In this document: positions 51,937 through 61,200 of the stretch, in pieces
Position numbering within the stretch: position 1 is the first letter of the stretch
How the letters are laid out: each line of letters begins with the position of its first letter
DNA from: Ephydatia muelleri
Lineage: Eukaryota > Porifera > Demospongiae > Spongillida > Spongillidae
DNA: 64,000 nt
Direction of reading: 5' to 3'
NCBI GenBank assembly: GCA_013339895.1
Contig: JABACO010000002.1
Location: 1,788,589-1,852,588, forward strand
Program-made: the position numbers and the translations under genes
The notes under the pieces: generated by a model
What the model was told of the DNA's origin: nothing
The model's database searches: none
The model's input: only the letters and a program-made list of their open reading frames with translations

Positions 51937-52110
51937 CACAGGGAAAAAACGCGTCGAATCACTTTATGATTTTCAATGATTTGTCACTTACATGTACATT
52001 CTGTTACAGAATGGTTACATTATGTTACAGTCTGTAAACATTCTGTAACAGAATGTAAGTGACAAATCATTTGAAAATCGTAAAGTGATTCGACGCGTTT
52101 TTTCCCTGTG
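51937..52110. mobile_element. Short palindromic MITE, CACAGGG ends
   Basis: The element starts CACAGGGAAAAAACGCGTCG and ends in its complement. The arms run about 70 bp to CATTCTGT(T/A)ACAGAATG blocks around a short centre that contains further TGTTACA repeats. A possible 3-bp AAA duplication flanks it. It is non-coding. Confidence 0.8.
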
Positions 52111-52670
52111 AAATGATATTCCTTAGCTTCGAGCAGATTGCTCGAGTGAACTTATGTGTCTGTGGTGTAGAACAAACCGCACATCAGTCTGCAGCATGAA
52201 AAAACTAACAAACATGCATTTTGCCAGATGTAGCTCCAGTCACATCAATAAAGGCTGGCTATAGGGCATTTCAACTCTGTCGTATGTTGACCGCCCCTGC
52301 ACTATTTCTACTAAATGTTATCAGGATTTACGGAACACAATTCATTGCCTTTTTTCTTTTTTTTAATCCTTGAAAATAGTTTTTAAATCATTAACAGCCA
52401 TGCAATACGTATGCATGGATAATCGGTGATTGTACTATTGCACCAAAAATATATATTGATGATCAGCGATTGAGAGACAACATTTTGTGACCTTGCATTG
52501 GTAATTGAAGAGGACTGCAGGTAGGCAAGTGGATGACGTCATTTGTAGCACTCGTATGCTAAACCCAACTTGAATGAAGGCCTGCTTTATAATCTCTTCA
52601 TGAAGAGCATCAGTACACAAGTATTGGGACAATGAATACATAATGAACATCACATATATGCATTGTAGAG
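52111..52670. other. No supported gene
   Basis: This stretch between the short MITE and the integrase scraps holds a T-run near 52350-52364 and AT-rich sequence. I see no coding exon. Confidence 0.5.
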
Positions 52671-52960
52671 TCAGCTAGCAACTCCTGATGCTTCTTTGAT
52701 TGGAAGAGCAACAGCTTCTACCCATTTTGTGAAATAATCACATAGGGTAAGAATGTAACTATTTCCCGAGGTGGTCTCAAGGTGAAATAGGGGCAACAAA
52801 ATCAATGCCCACGTGATGCCAGGATGAATGGACAGGAACTGGAAACAGTTCTGGTGTTGCAATGGACAGTTTCTGGTTATTCCTTTGACAAAGGTCACTG
52901 GTAGAAATCTGTACCAAATGTTTATGAGGATGGGACTACCTGCTGTGATCATTACCGGTC
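52671..52960 (-). pseudogene. Integrase core fragment, minus strand
   Basis: The minus-strand frame ends with HLETTSGNSYILTLCDYFTK followed by WVEAVALPIKEASGVA. This is the first-Asp region of a Gypsy/Ginger-type integrase core (xDYFTKWxEA). An upstream IHPGITWALI may be a degenerate form of the preceding catalytic strand. It is cut at about 52671 and 52950. Confidence 0.6.
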
Positions 52961-53150
52961 AATGAATGAAATGATGAAGATTCTGAACATAAGGCACCAT
53001 CTGATAACTGCATATCATCCTCAGGTATAAAAATCAAGAGGGAGGGGGTGCTTAGTAGATCAGCAGCAAAATGCAATTCAGGCCTGTCGAGAGCATATTG
53101 GTACAATGTCCCCCCTTATAACATTTTATTTCATCTATGGCAAGGCTGGG
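52930..53150 (+). pseudogene. Integrase core fragment, plus strand
   Basis: The plus strand reads VIITGQ, then MMKILNIRHHLITAYHPQ, and after a gap ITFYFIYGKAG. These are the second-Asp strand (degraded), the TAYHPQ strand and the PFxLxYG block of a retroviral-type integrase core. It faces the minus-strand fragment head to head, as if part of one core had been inverted. Confidence 0.55.
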
Positions 53151-53157
53151 AAACCTT

Positions 53158-53769
53158 TTATACAGTCCTAATATGGACTTGCAGGGTATAGAATCGTGGT
53201 ATTTTCAAAAACCATATCGCACAATGGCAGTGCACGTGAGCACGTTGACGCCTGTACTCATGCAATGACTCCTTTCCATCGTCGTCAAAGCACTCGTTCT
53301 TGAAATGCTCATTGAAAGCAATACTCACGCATTCAGCATTTAAATTCCTTAACAAGGGGTGGATATTTGTTGATATAATGCATGGCTGGAATCTCGTAAG
53401 ACAGATTGAAATATCTTGATACTTCTTGCCCAGTGCAGAATGTCCGGGGAGACATTTTACCTCCCACACCGGACCAAATGTCGCTGCCACATTTGGTCCG
53501 GGACCAAATATGGCGGAAATATTTGGTCCTGGGGCGGACATAGTATCGCATGGTGGGACGGAAAATGTCGCTGCCACATTCCGTCCGGTAGAACCAAATA
53601 TGGCTGCTATATTTGGTCCGGACCATATATGGCTGCAATAATCGGTCCGCCGGACTATTTTTAGGTAGGACATTCTGTGCCGTGACAGGCCCATCGCATT
53701 AATAGCCATGTAGCATTTCGGACATTGATGACGCATTGCTGGCTTCGCGCACCCGTTGATTCTCCCCAT
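53158..53769 (-). CDS. ORF of 203 codons with CPKC motif and palindrome-encoded repeats
   Basis: An ATG-initiated open frame runs from 53769 to 53158. The N-terminal part has HQCPKCYMAINAMGLSRH, a C-x2-C-x12-H pattern that could be a zinc finger. The middle has short repeats of the form GPNxAAxFG (GPNIAAIFG, GPNISAIFG, GPNVAATFG), all encoded by the hairpins at 53471-53648. The plus strand is also open over this area because the hairpins are palindromic. The C-terminal part has no recognised domain. It may be a fortuitous frame over a repeat, possibly joined to a zinc-finger exon. Function unknown. Confidence 0.3.
   Translation of the reverse strand: MGRINGCAKPAMRHQCPKCYMAINAMGLSRHRMSYLKIVRRTDYCSHIWSGPNIAAIFGSTGRNVAATFSVPPCDTMSAPGPNISAIFGPGPNVAATFGPVWEVKCLPGHSALGKKYQDISICLTRFQPCIISTNIHPLLRNLNAECVSIAFNEHFKNECFDDDGKESLHEYRRQRAHVHCHCAIWFLKIPRFYTLQVHIRTV
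53471..53648. repeat. Cluster of five short hairpins (GGACCAAAT type)
   Basis: The hairpins are 53471-53499, 53501-53529, 53556-53586, 53591-53619 and 53620-53648. The first two have arms GGACCAAAT(G/A)T and ACATTTGGTCC or ATATTTGGTCC around 7-base loops CGCTGCC and GGCGGAA. The others are variants with GGACGGAAAATGT, GAACCAAATAT and GGACCATATAT. Unit length is 29-31 bases. Confidence 0.85.
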
Positions 53770-54104
53770 TCACGTGCCCATTGATATATGTGTATGGGTG
53801 TTATATATGCATCAAAGTTCTCAAAATGGCAGCAATGAAATATTGCATGAAGGACCTATCGAAGGACATCGTACACTAAACTTTATTAATCAATACATAA
53901 ATTAATTCCAAGTTCTTTCTGAAGTGGGTTTCGTTCAGCTATAAAACATGCATGTTCACTTCTCCAAATATTATTCAGATCGCTATATCTATTGTGATAT
54001 GCTGGTGCATATGTATTAATAAATGTCACTATATCTACAGCACAACTGAATAAGAGTTTCTTTACCAGTATCATCCCTGAATAGATTAACTCTGCATGAA
54101 CAGA
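53770..54104. other. Probable 3' flank of the 7TM receptor gene
   Basis: AT-rich DNA directly after the receptor stop codon on the minus strand. It is likely to be 3' untranslated sequence; no other feature was seen. Confidence 0.5.
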
Positions 54105-55194
54105 TCAATCGTGGACTAAGCGTGATCTCTCATTTTCATGGCAACTTATGTGACGCTTGGTTTTCCTGCGTGCTGTGAGCTGGCTCTTTTTGTAAATTCG
54201 AAGTAAGAGAATCAAGCTAGTAGCGATGGTCGGTAAAGGTGTACAGATAGCCTCACAGTATATTAGCCACGGGTATTCACAATACACATGGGTTGGGGTG
54301 AGTGCAGCGTCCATCACAAAACCAGCTGTGTTCATTAAGATACCCAGGAAGAACACGACCATTATGCTCAGCAGTGTCACTGAATTTGGGCTGAGATTCT
54401 TCACGTTATTGCAGCGCATGGTACGTAAAACGAGGAGTATTACCAATATGGCGAAGAACCAAACCAAGTATGCCCATCCGTACCATAGAAGCAGCTGCTC
54501 AATGAGTGCCTGGTTATGAGGCTGGTGCGTTATTATGTAACAGATGTAATCATTTCGTCCATATCCATGTGAAATGAATGGCCAAGGAAGGAAGACCAGA
54601 GGGAGAATAAACGTCACCATGACATACATCTTCAAGATACTCCTGTGTCTCTTCCGCTTGAGTTCATCAATGACCATCAGCCATTTTGGTTGTCTCAACA
54701 GAAGACACAGCTGAGCACCAGTGCAGGCAGTGGTGAATATCAGAGTCAAAAAAGCATACCCACGGCACACTGCTAAAAGTTGGCATGCAGTTTGGCCCGT
54801 ATCGTGGCCGGTGAATTGAAATACCCACTGGAAGGACTCGACGAAAGAGACCAGCAACAGCGCACTGGGAATTATCACAAATATTCCTTCAGAGTATTCA
54901 AAGGATGTTGCTGCCTTCTTGCAGTACTGGTAACTTGTAAGCAGGAATGTTGGAAGACTGACCAATAAAGATACAAAAAACAGAGACGTGTACAAAAAAT
55001 TGACGTTGTTTTGGAGATCGGTTGTGGAACCATTGGAACAGTTCTGCCCTATATTTGTTTAAAAAGCAACAACAGTACACAGTGTAAAGTGGATGATATT
55101 ATTTCATAATACACTAATTCTCTTGCAAAATAAGATAATATAGAGATGCATCATCCCTACCATTGACAGCCTGCGATGCGGCAATCAAACACAT
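54105..55194 (-). CDS. Seven-transmembrane receptor (GPCR-like), two exons
   Basis: Exon 1 is 55194-55161 (ATGTGTTTGATT, 34 nt, donor GTAGGG). Exon 2 is 55048-54105, after a TATAG acceptor. The joined frame has 325 codons. The extracellular N-terminus is short (GQNCSNGSTTD, with N-x-S/T sites). Seven hydrophobic segments follow: SLFFVSLLVSLPTFLL, IFVIIPSALLLVSFV, AFLTLIFTTACTGAQLCLLL, MYVMVTFILPLVFLPW, WAYLVWFFAILVILLVL, LLSIMVVFFLGILMNTAGFV and ICTPLPTIATSLILLL. The tail is basic and short (YKKSQLTARRKTKRH). Classic DRY and NPxxY boxes are not evident. I cannot place it in a known class; a lineage-specific receptor is likely. There is no cleavable signal peptide. It is convergent with alpha-B but separated from it by MITEs. 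Confidence 0.8.
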
Positions 55195-56797
55195 TCTGTG
55201 AAATGAATAGCAAAAAGTGAAATTAGTCTGACAGTGGTCGTTTATGTTAGAGATAGTTTCAGCGATAAGGGACCTAGTGCAATCATTTTATAATTTCCAG
55301 TAGGCGCTATAGAAATGTAACTCGTGCATGCGTTGAAATGTATATAGCTAATTAAAATTCACGGATATTCCGATTCTCGGTGCGTAAGAAGCAATGTGTA
55401 GAGGACTTTCTCACTTCTAGAATATCAGAAAATATGAAAACATGCGTTAGGTCCCGGTTCGTACATTTACGATGTGTCGTGCAGACATCTTACATACTTG
55501 AAATTCAAGCAAATGTGTTGTGAAGTCCTGCCATGCATGCAGTGCAGCTAATCGTTTACGTACACTCGTTACCACCACTGTCACGACCGAGTCCAATCCC
55601 CCTACCTCTTCTAGTTGCTTCTGTGTACAGTATAGCTACTGCATTTTTGAATGGCGACATGCAATGGGATTGGAATTGTTTCGACCTTCGCATGCAGAAA
55701 AACAACTGACCTGGTTGTTGTCATTTCTGCCGCGGCACTGCAGCCAAGAACTGGATCGCGCGCGCCTAAGAAACGCGAGAGGACACTTCAGTTGTGTACA
55801 AGACAGAACTATTAACACTATCGTATATTAAAGGCGCAACTGAGTTCCACCCCTACAATTGTTTGTGCATAGTTTGAATCCAAACAGTGTATGGACAGTA
55901 AATTCTGAAAGGCGCACGTGCATTTTTATAGGCGCTCACGCTGTCCTGTTTTACTGCTGTTTCCCGAATGTCGAAATGCAAGTTTGACGGCTGATAACTG
56001 ACATGTGTGCGAGGGAGGGAGGGGGTGCTCTCAAAACACTCATGAATGCAAGCAACTAATTATATGTTACAGCATTCGGTTCATTGTACCACGGATATGT
56101 ATATCTATTTCACTAACCATGTATCATCGGTTAGTCGGTTAGAGTGACTAATAAACCTCTGTATATTTAATTGCTATTACGTCTCGTCCGAAGTTCTTCC
56201 TGTATGTACAGTCTCGTGTGCAAAGAAGGACAAGAGCATATATGTGCACTTTATTCCAGTGGGCAACGATAGCAGGCAACGTTGGATTCAAGCAACTCGC
56301 AGAACGAGATTAAATATATTGTTATTCACATGTGTACAGTACTAAACATATGACCAAAACGAACACAACAAAAGCAGTCACGAGGACAGGCGACGATGGC
56401 TCTGGAGATGGAACGGACGAGGGTAGTATCCAATTGGAGCTTGTGCACCCAGAGTGACTCACCCAAGATGGCAGTGCAGAAGTCATATGAAGTCTTGAGA
56501 ACTCCTATTCCATCTTGGAGTGGTTAGCACATCTGCTGGTCCGTATATGATTGCACTCATTTGTTATAAAATTTATTCACTTATTTCAGGCAGAACTGCT
56601 TAATAACGATGATACCTACAAGTATATACACATATCGTTAAAGGCACACACAGATCAAGGGGAGGCTAAAGGAATTCATGTTCTCAAATGACTCAAAGAC
56701 ACACAGGTAAGCAAGCACAAGGTACAAACCATTGGGATACATGTAAATCATGAGATATTAAAAACAAAAGATAACTGATTTGCAACAAATCCATTCT
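55195..56797. other. Intergenic, no supported gene
   Basis: I see no supported gene. Frames near 55520-55831 are open on both strands but lack a recognised domain. The part next to 56797 is probably the 3' untranslated region of the Pro/Tyr-rich exon on the minus strand. Confidence 0.5.
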
Positions 56798-57002
56798 CTA
56801 CCATTGGGGCTGGTAACCACGTGGGGGCCCCTGGTAACCATGGGGAGGAGCTTGATAATGAGGGGGTCCATAGTAAGTAGCAGGTCCCCGGGGAACAACG
56901 TAGGGAGGAATGCCATGGGGATAGCACGATCCTCCAGGATAGTAGGGGGCGTGGCTCCAAAGTATGGCTTGGGGAGGCTGATGAGAAGAGTAACCTTGAT
57001 GC
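56798..57002 (-). CDS. Last exon encoding a Pro/Tyr/Gly-rich C-terminus
   Basis: After a CTGTCTCAG acceptor, the minus-strand frame (phase 1) reads HQGYSSHQPPQA, SHAPYYPGGSCYPHGIPPY, GPPHYQAPPHGYQ and GPPRGYQPQW, then a TAG at 56800-56798. GY/PPY-rich C-terminal tails like this are found in membrane-associated and WW-binding proteins. Composition and the single long frame support real coding. I could not identify the exons that precede it; a MITE lies directly upstream (57094-57313), and a possible first exon would lie beyond it. The gene is unnamed. Confidence 0.45.
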
Positions 57003-57093
57003 CTGAGACAGGTGAGGAAAGGTCATTATGACATCATGTGACACCTCAAGTCATCTGTGCATCATGTGACACACGTCGTACCAGTCAAGTAAC

Positions 57094-57313
57094 ATCGTAC
57101 CAAATTAACGGATCCAAGTGAATGGTTGCAGTATAACTTTACGCCTCCCACGTCGCCGGCAGTATTCAAAACGGCACGCGTAAGACTATTTGCTACGCAC
57201 TCGCATCATCCCCTAGTCGTGTTTATTTGCCATCATCTTGCTAAAATCATCGTCTTATATCTGCAAGGTTATACTGCAACCATTCTCACTTGGATCCGTT
57301 AATTTGGTACGAT
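57094..57313. mobile_element. MITE with inverted repeats of about 45 bp
   Basis: The left end reads ATCGTACCAAATTAACGGAT and continues CCAAGTGAATGGTTGCAGTA. The right end is its complement with a few changes. The centre is not coding. Confidence 0.8.
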
Positions 57314-57344
57314 CGTAAATGCTACATACAGCTATTTATGACAT

Positions 57345-57892
57345 ACCTTTGGGTGGTAGTGGTAGTTCTACGACCCTTCCAATACCGACTCCTTCTAGCT
57401 GCCTTAATGGTAGCTGAATTGCCCCTGTATATCCGCCTATTAGCAGCACGGTTCTCCTCGACGCCCTCTTGATATCGCTGCCTTTTAGCAGCACGGTTCT
57501 CCTCGACGCCCTCTTGATATCGCTGCTTTTTAGCAGCACGGTTCTCCTCGACGCCCTCTTGATATCGCTGCCTTTTAGCAGCACGGTTCTCCTCGACGCC
57601 CTCTAGATATCGCTACCTTTTAGCAGCACGTTTAGATACAGCATTTGCGTTGTATGTGTCGCGTACAGAGGCCTTCTTCTTTTCAGGGTCGGCCTTGTGG
57701 TGTCGCGTACAGAGGCCTTCTTTTCTGGGTCGGCCTTGTAGGTGTCGCGTACAGAGGCCTTCTTCTTTTCAGGGTCGGCCTTGTAGCGTGCTCGGGCTTT
57801 AGCCTTGTTCTCTTGTGATAAAAAATATATTCTCGTTTTTGGAGGTATTCCGCTCGTTGCTTAGATCTCTTCTTTTGATTACGCGAAGGCAT
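57345..57892 (-). pseudogene. Lys/Arg-rich tandem-repeat ORF, frame-broken
   Basis: From an ATG at 57892 the frame reads MPSRNQKKRSKQRAEYLQKR. A one-base shift then gives ENKAKARARYKADPEKKKAS, with three units of KADPEKKKASVRDTY. After another shift there are four units of KRQRYQEGVEENRAA (48-bp DNA repeat, about 57435-57625), one of them with a TAG stop. It ends RRSRYWKGRRTTTTT at a possible donor near 57350. Such basic repeats occur at the N-termini of large multicopy proteins of mobile origin in sponges and cnidarians, in my recollection. It is no longer a single open frame. Confidence 0.55.
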
Positions 57893-58297
57893 TTTTAGAA
57901 AAACAACTTCACTACACGGCCAGGAATTTACGTTACCGTAAAGCCGATTATCTACGCCAGCGTTACGGCGTCATTTATAATGGCGTATAGGAGGCGGAAT
58001 TGTAGCAGAAGTGTTACGTTAATGATTTACACTACTGTAACTGGTGTGATCTTTACGTAGGCGTAACGCCTCCTATTTACATCCAGGGTACGCTTGGAAC
58101 AGAGGAGTATTGTATATAATACTAAGCCGCCATTTATTCGGAAGGCAGTTTCTTCGCCATCTTCAGTTCTCCTTGGCACTGGTAATGGTGATACACCAAA
58201 TTGCAGGGCTGTGACAGCAGCAGTCTCACTTTGGCTCCTTGGTCGTGGCGCCTTGGCATCACTCACTCGCGTGACCTTCTGACGTCAAAGAATTGAG

Positions 58298-61200
58298 ATG
58301 GCGACGGAATCGATGTATACCTGCACTGTGTGCAAGAAAGGATTCACCTTTAAATCGAAATACAATAAGCATTTAAAGACCAGAGAGCACCTCTTTAACA
58401 TTGTCTGTGAAGAACTATCTTCAAGTGCCTGTGACCACTCTGAGTCTCTGTACAACATCCCCCACCCGCCTGTTGATGAAGCTGATACACGCCCGGAGCT
58501 GTAGATACACAGTGCACAAGTAGCGTCCTGCGGTCACATAGCGATTACGAAAGTACCATTCACGGCGCGACAGTGTACCATATGCAGCCTTGTATATTGC
58601 ACCCATACTAATCGATACTCGTCTGCACTCGACACGTGGGCAGTTTTTCATACGTCACGAATGCGGCGCCTGTATACGTCTCAGACACTTCGCTTATACG
58701 TATGATATCGCGGTCTGCATATGGATTCAGTATATTCGTCATCACCTGTCTGCATACTTCAGATGAACGCGTGCAGACTCTGTACACGTCATGTATTCGA
58801 ATCGTTTCAAATCCATTTTCTGTTCTGCATACTTGAAGGCTAGTGCTTAAACCCTGAACCACGCCAGCAATAATACGGCAAATTTTAATCAAATTACAGC
58901 TGAAATACAACTTGGTCAAAAAATAAACAGGCATATATAGTTCCAAGCTGGCGATCAAAGTCTCCATCACATCCTGCTGATGTAGTTAGAAGGGCATGCA
59001 CTCTCCGCCTAGCAGAGGCCTCTTGGAAGGCGAGCACGAGCCTCTACTACTCTCGCGGCACTTGTCGACGGTTTCCTTACAAGCACACGCTAAAATATTA
59101 CAGAGGTTATGCACAAAGAACTCAGCATTTACTTACTCTCTGACCGCGGTGGTAGCTAGCTTATGCTTTACAATGCCATCGTCGTCATCCCCTTGGTTGG
59201 CCATGCAGCGAAACGTTTTCATTTGGCCGTAGTACACCCTGGAGTCGGCTCAAGAGCTGTGGTCAGAAAGGAAAGTCATAGCATGCCTACTCTGTACCTG
59301 CGTTTCTTCTTTTGCCGGGGTTGGTCACTTCCACCATTTCAGTCTCGATGTACTCGCTTAAATATTTCCTGACCCTGAAGATATTGGCACACGCACATAA
59401 TCCACATGCACACATACAACGTACTATGCTCTTCACGTAATGGCGTTCTATTGGTCGGCACTGTGCTTAAGAGAACAAACATGACGTAAGCTTGTAAACC
59501 TTTGTGACAACTTGAAACGCCGCCTAACTGCATCTACTGAATCACACACTTGTCCTGGTTTGACATAAGCAACACCTACAGTGTAAACACGCACAACTTA
59601 CCAGGCCTAGACTGCTTAAGTCCGTTTGGTATGCCTTTATAACCTCCGCCTGTCACCCGCGTTGTCCGAAACTCTTTATCTTGCACAGTTGCACCTCACT
59701 GATTCGTCAGCTATATAGTGATCAAAATCAACAATCCAATTTCTCTGACGTTGGGAACAGCTCCATTAGTACTGTCTCCACAGATAGCCCAGTAGTCCAA
59801 TTTTCCTTTCCTCCTATTTCGTTGGGAACTAAACCAAGTTGCCTATTTTTGTTTCCTTTGCTCGATCGTGCGTCGTCACCTCCACTAATGACCAACACGT
59901 GCAAAGCTTAAAACCGAGCATGCGCAGATAATGATATCAAAATTAATTGCTCAAATAGGCTACACCCGCTAGAAATAGTCACAGATGTAGGTATCAGAAG
60001 TTTACAATGATTATAGGGATCCAATAACTTACCTGTGAGTACGCGACTCGGTCGAGGTAATTATAGTAGCCACCATATGAATGCGTTTTCATGGGTGTGG
60101 CTATATTCCTATTTATTGCGCACTATCGTAATTTACGGGCTAAACTGCTGCTCGCGATATGGGTGCGATACGCACCCGATACTTAGCCCCAACAATACCC
60201 ATCTGCACACTGCACTAGACATTGACATATCTAGGTACGAGTATGTATATTGGTCCGCACACGTGCATGTCTGGATATGTATCTGCATACCATGGCGTGG
60301 GCAAACTCTGCATATTACTGCATACGATACTATGTCACGCAGTGATTGCTGGCCCTAGCACACTTTGGTATCGATGCTGGGTTTGAACAACTGAATGAGG
60401 CAGCAAGCAGTGATGAAATGGATCCTGATGAAGGTAAACAATACGTTGCATTCGTTATGCCCATACTTGACCTACATACAAATCGTTCTTATTATGTCTT
60501 TATGAAGAAATCATGAGGCTGATGTCCACTATTGACAGCAAAGGAAATTACAAACCATTTATGTCCAATGTGGCGGCAATGGCATACCTATTAGCACACA
60601 GTCCATGGTCAATGGTTAGTTCAACACTACTTAGATGGCATCATATCCTGTATTATTCACTGTATACATGTACATATAACAGGAACAAATAAACTTAGAG
60701 TTTGTATTCTATACTCTAAGATGCACAGTGCAAAAAGTTTGTTATGCGACACTGTATATTATAACGTATATTCGAATATAAGCAGCAATATAAGCTGTTT
60801 GCGTATTGAACATTATAAGCAAATGCGTATATTGAAATTTTGTCAGTCACGTGCGGTTTCTGGTATCTTAGCAAACCTTTGAATTTCATTAATGTTACAC
60901 GTTTTGGTGAACCGCGCACTATCGTAATTTGGGCTTTGACCTTCCGTAAACCAGTCCTCCGCCCCCCCCCCCCCCCATCCCCACTCCCCCTTTGCATCTG
61001 CTTGGTTTATAAAACTTTTCTTCGCACATATAAGTGGTACAACACCAAACACAATTATTCAAACACCATAGTGCCTTAAGACAGCGGTTCCCAAGTACTA
61101 ACTTAGTGTGACCTGATAAAGACGAAAATATAATAACATTTGGCGCCAATTGAAATGGCCATACTTACCTCTAGGGATGGACTTGTTGGTGCTGACTAAT

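Noticed and set aside
53450-53660. CRISPR-like array of short repeats
   Set aside because: Units are palindromic hairpins with almost no spacers, in a eukaryotic context; they are not direct repeats with unique spacers.
58027-58266. Minus-strand frame of 79 codons, divergent from the zinc-finger start
   Set aside because: It starts only with GTG and has no recognised domain. It could be a first exon for the Pro/Tyr-rich gene, but no splice link could be shown.
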